Both the position numbers and the translations under genes were made by a program. Below, piece after piece: positions 21,990-33,500 of a stretch of DNA of 64,000 nucleotides (position 1 is the stretch's first letter; the number at the start of each line of letters is the position of its first letter). Source of the stretch: Malania oleifera. Lineage: Eukaryota; Streptophyta; Magnoliopsida; Santalales; Ximeniaceae. The stretch spans positions 124,001 to 188,000 of the forward strand of contig NC_080421.1 in the NCBI RefSeq assembly GCF_029873635.1, in the 5' to 3' direction. The notes beneath the pieces are model-generated. The model was not told the DNA's origin. It did not search any database and saw only the letters and a program-made list of their open reading frames with translations.

Positions 21990-24900
21990 TCGACACTTCA
22001 CATGCTTGTCTCTAGTCAATGCTTTTGTCATCATATCCGAACCATTATCATCAGTGTGAATTTTGTTAAGTTTCAACAATTTCTTTTCCAACACATCCTG
22101 AATCTAATGATATCTAACATCAATATGTTTTGACTTTTAATGGAAGATAGAATTCTTACTCAAATGAATTGCACTTTGGCTATCACGATAAAGAACATAC
22201 ATTTCTTGTTTCACGCCCAACTCTTTCAAGAATCTCTTCAACCAAAGTAATTCTTTGCAAGCTTCCGTAATGGCTATAAACTCGGCTTCCGTAGTAGATA
22301 GAGCAACACATTTTTGTAATTTAGATTGTCATGTCACAGCTCCCCCTGCAAAAGTCATCAAATAACCCGAAGTGGATTTTCTAGAATCAACATCACCGGC
22401 CACGTCGGCATCCGTGAATCCATGGAGCGTAGATTTACCATTTCCAAAGCACAAACACACCTTTGAAGTGCCTCTAAGGTATCAGAGAATCCATTTTACT
22501 GCTAACCAATGCTCCTTTCCTGGATTAGAGAGAAATCGACTAACAACTCTAACAGCATAAGCTAAATTCGGTCTTATGCAAACCATTGCATACATTAAGT
22601 AACCAATGGCCGAAACATAAGGAATTTTGTTCATCTCTTCCTTGTCTTTCTCACTTGTAGGATTTTGTTTTATACAAAGCTTGAAGTGACTAGCAAGTGG
22701 GCATCCAACGAGTTTTGCTTTATCCATATTGAACCTCTCAAGCACTTTTTCAATGTAACTTTCTTGAGACAACCAAATTTGCCCTTTTTCACAATCATGA
22801 ACAATTCTCATGCCAAGAATTTGCTTTGTTGGTCCTAAGTTTTTCATAGCAAAAGACTTGCTCAACTTCAACTTGTCAATTTTGGAAAAGTCCTGTCCTA
22901 CAATGAGCATATCATCAATATAGAGTAAGAGAATAATATAAGTACCATTCGAAATTTTTTTCACAAACACACAATCATCCAAAGAGGTTTTTGAGTAACC
23001 ATGATCAATCATGAAAGTATCAAATTTCTTGTACCATCTCTGTGGTGCTTGCTTCAACCCATACAAACTTTTCTTTAATTTGCACATTAAATTCTCTTTC
23101 CTTTTTTGTTTGAAGTCTTCTAGTTGTTCCATATAAATTTCATTTTCTAAGTCACCGTGTAAGAAAGCGGTTTTCACATCTAGTTGCTCAACTTCTAAAT
23201 TCAAGTTTGCTGTCATGCCAAGAACAACCCGAATAGATCCCACAATCTGCATCCAAATTCATCATGCCCATAGCCAAGAAAAATACATTACATTGTCTTG
23301 TCATCAAGTTTGGATCTTTCATCTTTTGGAATGTGAACAAATGCACAACAACCAAACACTTTTAAGTGATCATAAGTGACATCCTTACCTTTCCCATTTT
23401 TTTCGAAAACTTCACCAAGTAGAGGAGATGAAAGAGACAAATTAATCAAGTCCACCGCTGTCCTCATTGCTTCACCCCAAAATGATTTTGGCAACTTCGC
23501 ATGAGAGAACATACATCTCATTCTTTCTAGTATAGTGTGGTTCATCCTTTCGACAATACCATTTTGTTGAGGGGTTTTCTTGACGGTCTTTTGATGTCTA
23601 ATTCTTTGGCTGTAACAATATGTATCAAATGGGTCAATCTACTCTCCACTATTATCTGAGCGCACACATTTCACCTTTTTCCCAATCTCCCTTTCAACTT
23701 TAACCTGAAAATGCTTAAACACATCTAAAACTTGATCTTTAAACTTCAAAGTGTAAGCCTAAACTTTTCTTGAACAATCATCAATAAAGGTAACAAAATA
23801 AAGTGCACCACCATGAGATTTAATTTTCAAAGGACCACATACATCTGAATGTATCAAATCTAAAACATTAGATTTTTTAGTAACAAACTTTGTACGAAAA
23901 GGAGCTCTATGTTACTTACCGGTCAAACAATGAACACAAGTTTTAAGAGAGTATCTTTTAACCAGGGTAGGAGCTTCTTTTTGAAGAAAAACTGCACTTC
24001 TTTTTCACTCATGTGCCCAAGCCGCTTATGCCACAAATAGGTGGAAGAGCGACTTTCAATTGTATTCACAACACCATTACCAATTTTACCTTACATGATA
24101 TAAAGTGTATCAGTCTTCTTGCTTTTAGCCACCACCAAATTACCCTTTGTGAGCTTCTATTTTCTATCTCCAAAATGGTTATCAAACCCTTCATCATCAA
24201 GCTTTCCGGTAAATATCAAATTTAGTTGAATATCGGGTACATGTCTCATATCTTTGAGCACCAACTTGCATCCCAAATTTGTTTCCAAACAAACATTTCT
24301 CATGCCAACAATTTTCGAGAGACCTTCATTTCCCATCCAAACAACTCCATAATTTCCTTTGGAATAAGAAGTGAAGAAATCTCCTTGAGAAGTGACATGG
24401 AATGACGCACCGAAATCAATAACACAACCAGTCTCTTAATTTGTCAAATTAATGCAACTTTCATCACAAATAAGCATGAGATCGCCATCAGATGCAACTG
24501 AAGTTGTGTCTTCATGCTTTTTCTCAAAATTTTTCTATTTATTTTACTCTTTGAATTTCAATTTTTTACACTCCCACTTCATATGTCCCTTTTTGTGACA
24601 ATAGTAGCACTCAATATCTTTTTTTGAAACTGAACTGGACCGACTTCTTGATTTATCATTACAATGAGAATATATGCTTTTGCTTCTGCCTCTCTCCTAA
24701 TTTTCTATCACAAGTACCTCTAAATGAAAAGAGTCAACTAATTTTCTTCCAATTTCTTCATTCAACAAGCTACTAGTTACTTAGTCTATAATAACAATTC
24801 CATCGGGAACCGAATTACTAACTGTCACAACCAAAATCTCCTAACTTTTCGACAATGAGCTAAGAAGTATTAATGCTTGCAATTCATCATCAAAAACTAT

Positions 24901-25305
24901 TTTCATAGTAGCAAGCTAATTGATAATATTTTTCATCTCATTCAAACACTCGATAATAAGACCGTCATCTTTATATTTCAAGTTCACCATTTTTCGAAAA
25001 AGAAAAACTTTATTTGTAACCAATTTTCTATCATAAAGACCCTCCAATTTTTTCCACAATTCATGTGCCGAAGTTTCGGTATAAACATAATGAAAAACAC
25101 TATCATCAATCCATTGCCGGATAACACCAACAATTTTCCTATTAAGCCTATTTCACTCATCATCACTCATGTCTTTAGGCTTTCGACTATCACCCTCAAT
25201 AGGCCCATCCAAATCTTTGCAAAATAAAATATCTTACATTTTTGTTTTCCAAGTCACCCAATTGCTTCCATTGAAACTAATCATACGACCAACATTATCA
25301 TCCAT
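21990..25305 (-). pseudogene. copia Gag-Pol polyprotein, decayed
   Basis: Reading leftwards, the Gag start is at 25305 (MDDNVGRMISFNGSNW), with a stop soon after near KTKM. The gag zinc knuckle CYYCHKKGHMKWEC lies near 24560-24615. Integrase pieces occupy about 23288-24000, including LPKSFWGEAM near 23490. RT (22482-23252) has VEQLDVKTAFLHGDL, LYGLKQAPQRWYKKF and the catalytic YIDD near 22915. RNase H (about 22020-22480) has DADWAGDVDSRKS, ALSTTEAEF and KHIDVRYH across stops. The text between integrase and RT is short, so a deletion there is likely. It cannot make a functional polyprotein. Confidence 0.85.
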
Positions 25306-25339
25306 GATTTACACAAATTTAATGCATACAAATAACGCG

Positions 25340-25351
25340 TCTCTGATACCA
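25340..25351 (-). promoter_or_regulatory. primer binding site of the minus-strand copia element
   Basis: The minus strand reads GTGGTATCAGAG, two bases from the LTR edge at 25354. Confidence 0.8.
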
Positions 25352-25353
25352 CT

Positions 25354-25974
25354 TGTTGGAAAAAAAAAAATTACGAATTTCCCACAAGTAAATCAATAGA
25401 GTAATGCAAATGATAAATAAAATAAGACAAGAAATTTAACGTGGTTCCCTCAAATGTTGAGGTATGTCCACGGGGCACGGCAATCCAAATCAATTATCAC
25501 CGAAAATGTTGTACATAATGGATACAAAAGACATAAGCCTTACAAATACACAAGTGTATAAATAAATGTAGTAAGATGAAAAGGCCTCACCAAATATTAT
25601 GAACAAAGCTAAAAAAAACCAACAAATATGAGCACAATCAAAGAAATACCAATATGTTATAAATACACAGTCGAAATAGCAGCAGCAATTTGCTGCAACA
25701 AAGAAGACGATCAATGTGGTTGCTGGAATGAGGTGCTTGAGCTGCAGACGTGAATGAAAAATAGAAAAATAGAGAAAAAATTGAGCCCCTTCTTGCTGTA
25801 AGTACACCAAAAAAAAAAAGGAGATGAAAGGGCAACTAGTGTACGTGAGACCTTTGGAAAAATACAAGGCAAGCTGCCATGCTTTCTTGAGAAGTCAACT
25901 CAATAAAATATATATATATATATATATATACCTTTCCAAAAAGCATGGACCCCATAAGGAGGGAAACCCAACCA
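25354..25974 (-). repeat. 5' LTR of the minus-strand copia element
   Basis: It is homologous to 21316-21939; it starts TGTTGG and ends CCCAACCA. A (TA)n tract near 25908-25930 is not in the partner LTR. Confidence 0.88.
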
Positions 25975-26404
25975 AATGGTCGCTACGCCTAGTCGATAGG
26001 CATCACACATCCCTATTTTTTTTAATTTGTAATATCCTATACCTACACTATAATTATTATGACTGCGATAGTGAATTCCAAAATTTCTTGAAAAGAAACT
26101 CTAGAAATTCGACAATCAAAAGTAAATATATGCCATATGCAGAATTGTTGTCGTCGTGATTATTATTATTATTCAAAACACATTCCCGCCTCGGTGCATG
26201 CTCTACAAAAAATAAGGAGATTGAATTATTATTCATAACACATTCTTCCGCCTCTGTGCATGCTACAAAAATAAGGGAGAGATGGAATCAAGCCCACGCT
26301 CCCCGCCAGTTACAGAAAGAATTAAAATATATATATATATATATGGATTTGCTGACAACAGCCTGACTTATGCTTCTATATGCAATATATGGTTGGATTA
26401 TAAC
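25975..26404. other. 3' flank / probable 3' UTR of the ARF-GEF gene
   Basis: This lies just downstream of the stop codon at 26405. It contains two roughly 60-bp tandem copies (about 26165-26230 and 26231-26290; shared text CACATTC, CCGCCTC, GTGCATGCT) and a (TA)n tract near 26327-26343. No clear polyadenylation signal was identified. Confidence 0.5.
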
Positions 26405-27016
26405 TCACAATTCCATTATGATTGGGCCTATACAAGATTCGAACATGTTGCTTAGGACATGCTGAACTTCTGCAGAGCTGTGCTCACTCCGCACAAGATC
26501 TACCAACAATGGGAAAAAATGGGAAACATGCCTTCTAAATGAATCCCTGTCCAAACCACCCAATACCCGCAAAGCTGACACAACTAAAGGGGTCCTTGCA
26601 GCCAACTCCTCCTTTTTGGCCGAACCTAGAGGCAGAATCCAGTGCTGCACAGCCTGGCTAACTACCCTCTGATCAGCAGCTTGGAGCCTAGAACAGTTCA
26701 GGTACATCTGCAAAATTTTTTCGCATACTGTGACAAGTCGTGATTCAATTTTCATCTCACTAGAGACAGATGGACTATCCTTGAGTAAATATTCCAGAAA
26801 ACAGAGGTAATTCTGATACGAATCGTTTTCAAAATGAACCATGGGTGGATCAGAGAGCTCCAAGATTGAACATGCTCTCTGCAGCTTCATTTGTGTGGTT
26901 GTTTCAGAATTCAGATGGTGAGCATGAGATGCCATGGATGAAAATATTTCTAGAAGAATTTTTACGTTGGCTGCTGACAAGGACTGTAGGTGAATCTTGT
27001 AAAGATCAGTCAGAAC
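26405..27016 (-). CDS. BIG5: ARF-GEF last exon, C-terminus
   Basis: It begins [20 protein letters not shown] after an ACAACAG acceptor and ends [10 protein letters not shown] with [23 protein letters not shown] and [15 protein letters not shown] resemble the BIG5 C-terminus as I remember it, and less that of BIG1-4. Confidence 0.88.
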   Translation of the reverse strand, partial: VLTDLYKIHLQSLSAANVKILLEIFSSMASHAHHLNSETTTQMKLQRACSILELSDPPMVHFENDSYQNYLCFLEYLLKDSPSVSSEMKIESRLVTVCEKILQMYLNCSRLQAADQRVVSQAVQHWILPLGSAKKEELAARTPLVVSALRVLGGLDRDSFRRHVSHFFPLLVDLVRSEHSSAEVQHVLSNMFESCIGPIIMEL

Positions 27017-27509
27017 CTGTTGTAGAGAGAGGAGAATCAGACCATGCAAACTTTGAATAGAAAAGAGAAGAAAAGAAAGAAGATACATGCTTTATCAAAA
27101 CCAGCATAATTATTTCAAGTATAATGAATAGAACCGTGTATAATATTCTGTAACATATTTATCATCAGTGGAATATTGAGTAAAAGATGACATCAATATA
27201 CTATCTGTACACTTGGAATGGCCAACCCAAAACACAACTGGATCAAAACAACCACAATAATGTTGACAAGGATACAGCTAGCTAGTGAGCTCAGTCCACC
27301 TCTTCCACGTTTTACTCGTTTTTTTAAAGTTTTCAGTTTATCAAACTAAACCTGAGGCCATTCTACTACAGGACCGTTTCCAAGTTATAAGAGACAGCAG
27401 CTTCAACGGTCATGCCTGTGCAGATTATTTGCTGAAATTGTAAGGCCAACTGGATCTAAATGCATCCTTCCCTCTGAGCTACACAAGCAAGATTACAGCT
27501 ACACTCTGT

Positions 27510-27552
<43 letters not shown>

Positions 27553-30500
27553 TGTATAATACGTAGATGCATGGATATGTGACTTTTCATTCTTGAAACC
27601 ACATATGCCGCAGTTTGCAGATTGTCATCATCAAGATCACTAGCCAATCCATGGTCAGAAAATTCCAAATCATCATAGGACTGAGCAGCATCAGGCAACT
27701 CAATGCTATCCATGGTTTTCATGACTTTCAGAAAACCTGGCAGAGAAGAAGCAGCAGCCTCTTTTAAAGCCAAAAATATCTCTTTCCATTCATCTTCTGC
27801 AAGTGTGCTGCCCAAGTCACTTGCCAAGCGCACCAATGCAGCTACCCCAGTACTAGCAGGACCCTGAACAGGGTTTCTTATGAAACCCATCAGTATCGAT
27901 ACAACACTAGGCAGTTGAGACCGCACCATATTGAAGAAATTGATGAATATGTCTACTACACATTCTGCTGCCACTGCAGATGTTTCAGAATCCCATGAAC
28001 TTCCTTCAGGACATGGAAACCTTGAAACTGGTGAATACTGGTCATCATTTAGGCCTGTTATTCTCCTCTCATCCACACACTTAAATATGGGTAAAATAAC
28101 AGAATTGAAAACACCAATCCAAAATGAGCGTGAAAATAGATGACCATGATCCTTCAGAATGTTAAAGAGCACTTCCAAAGAACTCTTTCTTATTGCTGGT
28201 CTGGGATCAGATGTTAGTTTTGACAACCCTGAAACAATTTGGCTTCTAAAATTATAAAACATATTCAATCATAAAAAATACATTGAAAAAACTCAGGTAA
28301 TAGGGTTTACATACGCAATGCAACAAAAGGATTGATAAAATCCACCAATTAATAGAACATGACAACGTTTACACAAAAACCCACAAAGGGTAGATGTGGA
28401 TACAAGTATCAACGATAACAGCAAAGCAAGTCTTAAGCCCCATTTGCTGGGGTTGGCTACATGAATCATTTTCCGTCAATTTATGCGATCATGAACAATT
28501 TCCTTCAACAAATTCAAGGCTATTAAATCTTCACTATCTCATTTCAAGTTATTTTAGGTATACTTCTACTCCTTTTAGTACTCACTCTTCCTCCTTGGCA
28601 TACCACCATGTTGCATACGTTGCAAGTGCCCAAACCATATGAGTCGTTCCTCTCTTATCTTATCTTCTACAAGATCTACACCTAACTTACCACAAATATG
28701 TCTATTGTTTCCAGCTTAGTATTTTCATCTCAGTAACTTTTAGTTTTTGGAGATGTTATTTCTTACTTACCCAACATTCCGATCCATATAGCATAACTGG
28801 TCTTATAGCCTTCTGATAAAGCTTTCTTTTAATTTTAAAGGTATTCTATGATCACATAGCACACTCGAAGCACTTCTCCATTTTACCTAACCTACTTAAC
28901 TATATGCATTACATCTTCTTCAATTTCTCCTTCAGTTTGATCTACAAGTGTTATTAATTTCTTTATTATCAATTTTAATTGTCTCCAATATTCCTGCTAC
29001 TATGACTAAAATTACATTTCATATATTCCATCTTATTTCTACTTATCCTAAAACCTCTAGCTTCTTAAGCTTCTCTCTATGATTCTTAACTTAGATACTA
29101 CTCCATCCCTAGTTTCATTAATAAAGACAATATCATCTGCAAACAACATACACCATGGAACCTCATTTTAGACACTCCTAGTCAGTTCATCCATCACTAA
29201 AACAAAAAGATAAGGGCTCAAAGCAGATCCTTAATGTATACATATTGTAATTGAAAATTCTCGTCTCTCCACCTATAGTCTATAATTCTAATACTAGTCA
29301 CTACTCCATTGTACACATTCTTAATGACATCAGTATACCTACTACATAAACTTTTTTTTTCCAAGACCCATCATAGAACTTGCATAGGTACCCTATCATA
29401 CGCTTTGTTTAAAAACCATATGGAAATCCCTCTTCTCTTCCTTAAACTTTTCCATTAATCTTCTAAAAAAATATATAGCTCCTATAGTAGATCTCCAAGG
29501 CATAAAACCAAATTAATTTTATGAGACCTTTATTTCTAACCTTAATCTTTGTTCCACTACCCTTTCCCAAAGTTTCATTATATGATTCATAAGTTTAATT
29601 CCACTATAGTAATTACAATTTTGAATATCTCCTTTATTTTTGTATATAGATATTTAAAGTGTTTTTCCTCCATTTTTCTAACATTTTCTTATTTTTTATA
29701 GTTGTGTTAAATAAATTAGTTAACCATATAATTCATTATAACCTAGGCATTTCCAAACTTCAATTGGAATGTTATCTAGTCTTATAGATTTTCCATTTTT
29801 CATCTTTTTTAATGCAAACCTAACTTCGTTAAGTCTAATTTGTATATAAATCCCGTATTTTTTGCATTTTCCTCATTTGTCAACTTTAAGTCTTCTACAT
29901 GGTTTTCATTAAACAGCCTATTAAAATAATTTCATCACCTTTCTTTAATGTCTTCTTCCTTAACCAAGACAATAACATCCTTACTTTTTATACATTTTAC
30001 ATTACATAAGTCTTCGTTCTTTCTTTCTCTAGCTCTAACAAGTTTAAATATGTGACTTTCCCCTTCTTGTGTATTTAATCTAACATACAAATTATTAAAT
30101 GATCTATGTTTAGCTTCACTACCGGCCTTTTTACATCTTTTCTCGACTTTTTATAATTTTCAAAGTTTTCCATGTTTCTACATTTTTGTCATGTTTTATA
30201 CCAAATCTTGTCTTTACAGCTTTTTGGATATCTTGATCCCACCATTAGCTTTCCTTGCTATTCGAGAATTTTCCTCTTGACTTACCTAAAATCTCTTTTT
30301 CTATATTTTTACTAGCTATCCTACTCCAAAGAGTGTTTGTGTCTACACCATCCTCAATAGTCCAATCACCATCTTTGATCATTTTATCTTTAAATTCTAT
30401 TATATTTTCTCCCTTTAGGTTCTAGCACCTAGTTCTCTTACACTGATTTATCTTACCCTTTCTCTCCCATTTTTTAATACATATATCTAGCACCAAAACT

Positions 30501-33500
30501 CTATGTTATGTATTGAAGCTTTCACTTGAGATAACTTTACAATCCTTACATGATAAACGATTACCCTCCTAGTTAAGAAAAAATCTATTTGGCTTTTATT
30601 TTATCCACTTTTGAAGATTATTAACTGTTCTTCTCTCTTCTTAAAGCAAGTATTCATTGTAATAAAACCATATGACAATGGCGAAATCTAAGATCATCTC
30701 CCGAGACTCAAATTTATCTCCATATCCATATCCTCCATGTATCCTCTCACATCCTTTATTATCCTTTCTAGCATGCCCATTCAAATCTGATCCTATAAAT
30801 ATTTTTTTTGTCCCTGATATCCCTTGTATAATAATATCCAAATCTTCCAAAATTATCTCTTAACGCTAAGCCTACTTAAGGAGCATAAGCACTAATGACA
30901 TTTATTATCTCTTAGCATAAGATCATCTTGATTTTTATAATTTTATCCCCTACTCTTTTGATATCTACAACACTATCTTTTTAAGTTTTTGTCTACAATA
31001 ACTCCTACCTCATTCTTATATTTTTCTTTTCCAGTATACCAAAATTTGAATCCTAATTTTTCAATTTCTCTAACTTTCTCCCCACACACTGAGTTTCAAA
31101 AAGGTAGATTAAATTAATTTTTCTTCTAATATTTGTGTCCACAATTTCCATGTGTGTGGCTTCAAGGAAAGTCACAAGCCAAGCTTGTTCAGGGCATTAT
31201 GCTTGCCTGTGACCGCTTGTCTCATGTGCTTTGGATGAGTTACCATCATGTATATGCTAGTGTAGGTTTATTTCAAGGATAGTTTGTCCTAGGCTAAAAA
31301 TGGGAGTGTGACTACTCGAACAACTTGATCTTTCCTAGTGCTAGAGTGAGAATTGCATAAAAAGCTTTATAGGGAAGAATGAGTGTTCATCAATATGTAA
31401 AACTCAATAGTCATTGTAAACGTGTTTAGCCTACTTGCTTTCCTCGCTATACGCACATTGTTAACAAAGGTATTGCTTTAAGAAATTACGTTGCCTCGAT
31501 GTTTATTGCTTGCTTGTCATTACTTTCATGAATTGCTTATTGCTTCCACTTACATTTCTTTTAATGAAAATAAAAGTGTTATGTTGGCAAACCGTGGTAA
31601 TCTTTTGGCAAGCTAGTTAAGCAAGAGTGTTTTAGCTAGTGCCGCACGGTTCTTCACAAAAGTGTGAAATATTCGGCCCGTGACACCTGGTATCAAAGCT
31701 CGGTTGATTGCTACACGAATTTAGTTGCCTTCATGGTGGGATTTGGAAAGCTTTGGTAAGAGACCATACCAACCAATGACAAGAGAATTGGGGTGCTAGA
31801 AGCATAGGTTAAGACAACCCATAATATGGCCGAAAGGATGGCCCGACTTACTCACCATATTGACAAATTGGAAGGATCACAAAAACATCAACAAAGTTGC
31901 ACAGTGAAATTGTCAAGAGGACCTTCACCATACTGCAGAGACCTTACATGCTAAGATAGCAGGTCTTATTGCGAAGTTGAATGTGATGCTCCTTGCTATG
32001 CGAAACTCTTAACACTCTGAAATTCAGCAGGACCAAGGTGCCAAAACCCAAAATGTATTGAGATCCTCGTGATGCCAAGGAGTTGGAGAACTTCTTATTT
32101 GATATGGAGCAGTAATTTCGTGCTATGAGAATAGGCTCAAGACTAGTGAAAGTGAATACTACAACTATGTACTTGGTGATGTTAAACTGTTGAGGTATAC
32201 CAAGCACAATGAAATTGAGAATGGACGCAATGTCATCGATTGTTGGGCAGACTTAAAGAGAGAACTCAGGACCAAATTCTTTCCTGAGAACAGTGAATAT
32301 AATGCTAGAAGAAATCTGAGAGATCTAAAGCAGAGTGGGTCAATCAGGGAATAAAACAACAACAACAACAAAACCAAGCCTTAAATCCCACTAGGTGGGG
32401 TCAGCTATACGAGTCATTTACCACCAATTTATGCGAACATGAACCATTTCTTTTGATAGATTCAGGGATGTTAAATCCTTACTATCTCTATCAAATTTAT
32501 TTTAAGCTTACCCCTACTCCTTCTATTGTCCCCCACAGTAACTAACTCACTCTTCCTCACTGACGCACTATATGGCTTAAGTTGTAAGTGTCCATACCAT
32601 TTGAGTCATCCCTCTCTCATCTTATCTTCTGTAGGAGCTACACCTAATTTACCGTGAATATGTTCATTCCTTAATTTATCTTTCAACGTTATACCACTCA
32701 TCCATCTAAGCATTCTCATCTCAACAACTTTTACTTTTTGGATATTTTGTTTCTTTGTCGCCCAACATTCTAATCCATATAGCATAACTGGTCTTATAGC
32801 TGTCCTATAAAACTTCCCTTTTAACTTTAAGGGTATTCTATGATCACAAAGCACACTTGAGCACTTCTCCACTTTACCCAACCTGCTTTAACTTTATGCA
32901 TCACATCATCTTTAATTTCTCCTTCAGCTTGCATAATAAATCCAAGGTATCGAAATCTACAAGTGCTATTTATCTCTTCATCATCAAGTTTAACTTTGTC
33001 TCCAATACTCCTCCTACCATTACTAAAATTACATTTCATATATTCTATCTTATTTCTACTTATCCTAAAGCCTCTAGATTCCAAAACTTCTCTCCATAAT
33101 TCTAAATCAACCTCTACTTCATCCCTAATTTCATCAATTAATACAATATCATCTGCAAACAACAAACACCATGGAACCTCCTTCTGAATACTCTTAGTTA
33201 GTTGGTTCATCACTAAAGCAAAAAGATAAGCGCTCAAAGCAGATCCTTGATATACACCTATGGTGATTGGAAATTCTCTAGTTTTTCTATCTATAGTCCT
33301 TACACTAGTCATTACTCCATCGTACATATCTTTAATGACATCAGTATATCTACTACATACACCCTTTTTTTCTAAAACCCACTATAAAACTTCCCTAGGT
33401 ATCCTATCATATGCTTTCTCTAGGTCAATAAATACCATATGCAAGTCCCTCTTCTTTTTCCTAAACCTTTCCATTAATCTTCTTAAAAGATATATAACTT

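Larger units (their letters stand above)
21316..25974 (-). mobile_element. Ty1/copia retrotransposon, both LTRs present, inactive
   Basis: The LTRs are 21316-21939 and 25354-25974. The PBS (plus-strand CTCTGATACCAC, 25340-25351) adjoins the right LTR, and the polypurine tract (plus-strand ATCTCCCCCTCTC, 21941-21953) adjoins the left one, so the element is minus-oriented. Gag, integrase, RT and RNase H follow in copia order from right to left. Frames are broken by stops and the integrase-RT junction is damaged. The flanking pentamers do not match. Confidence 0.9.

Noticed and set aside
21417..21996. Overlapping minus-strand open frames near the copia 3' LTR
   Set aside because: They fall within the LTR and polypurine region and show phenylalanine-rich low-complexity text only.
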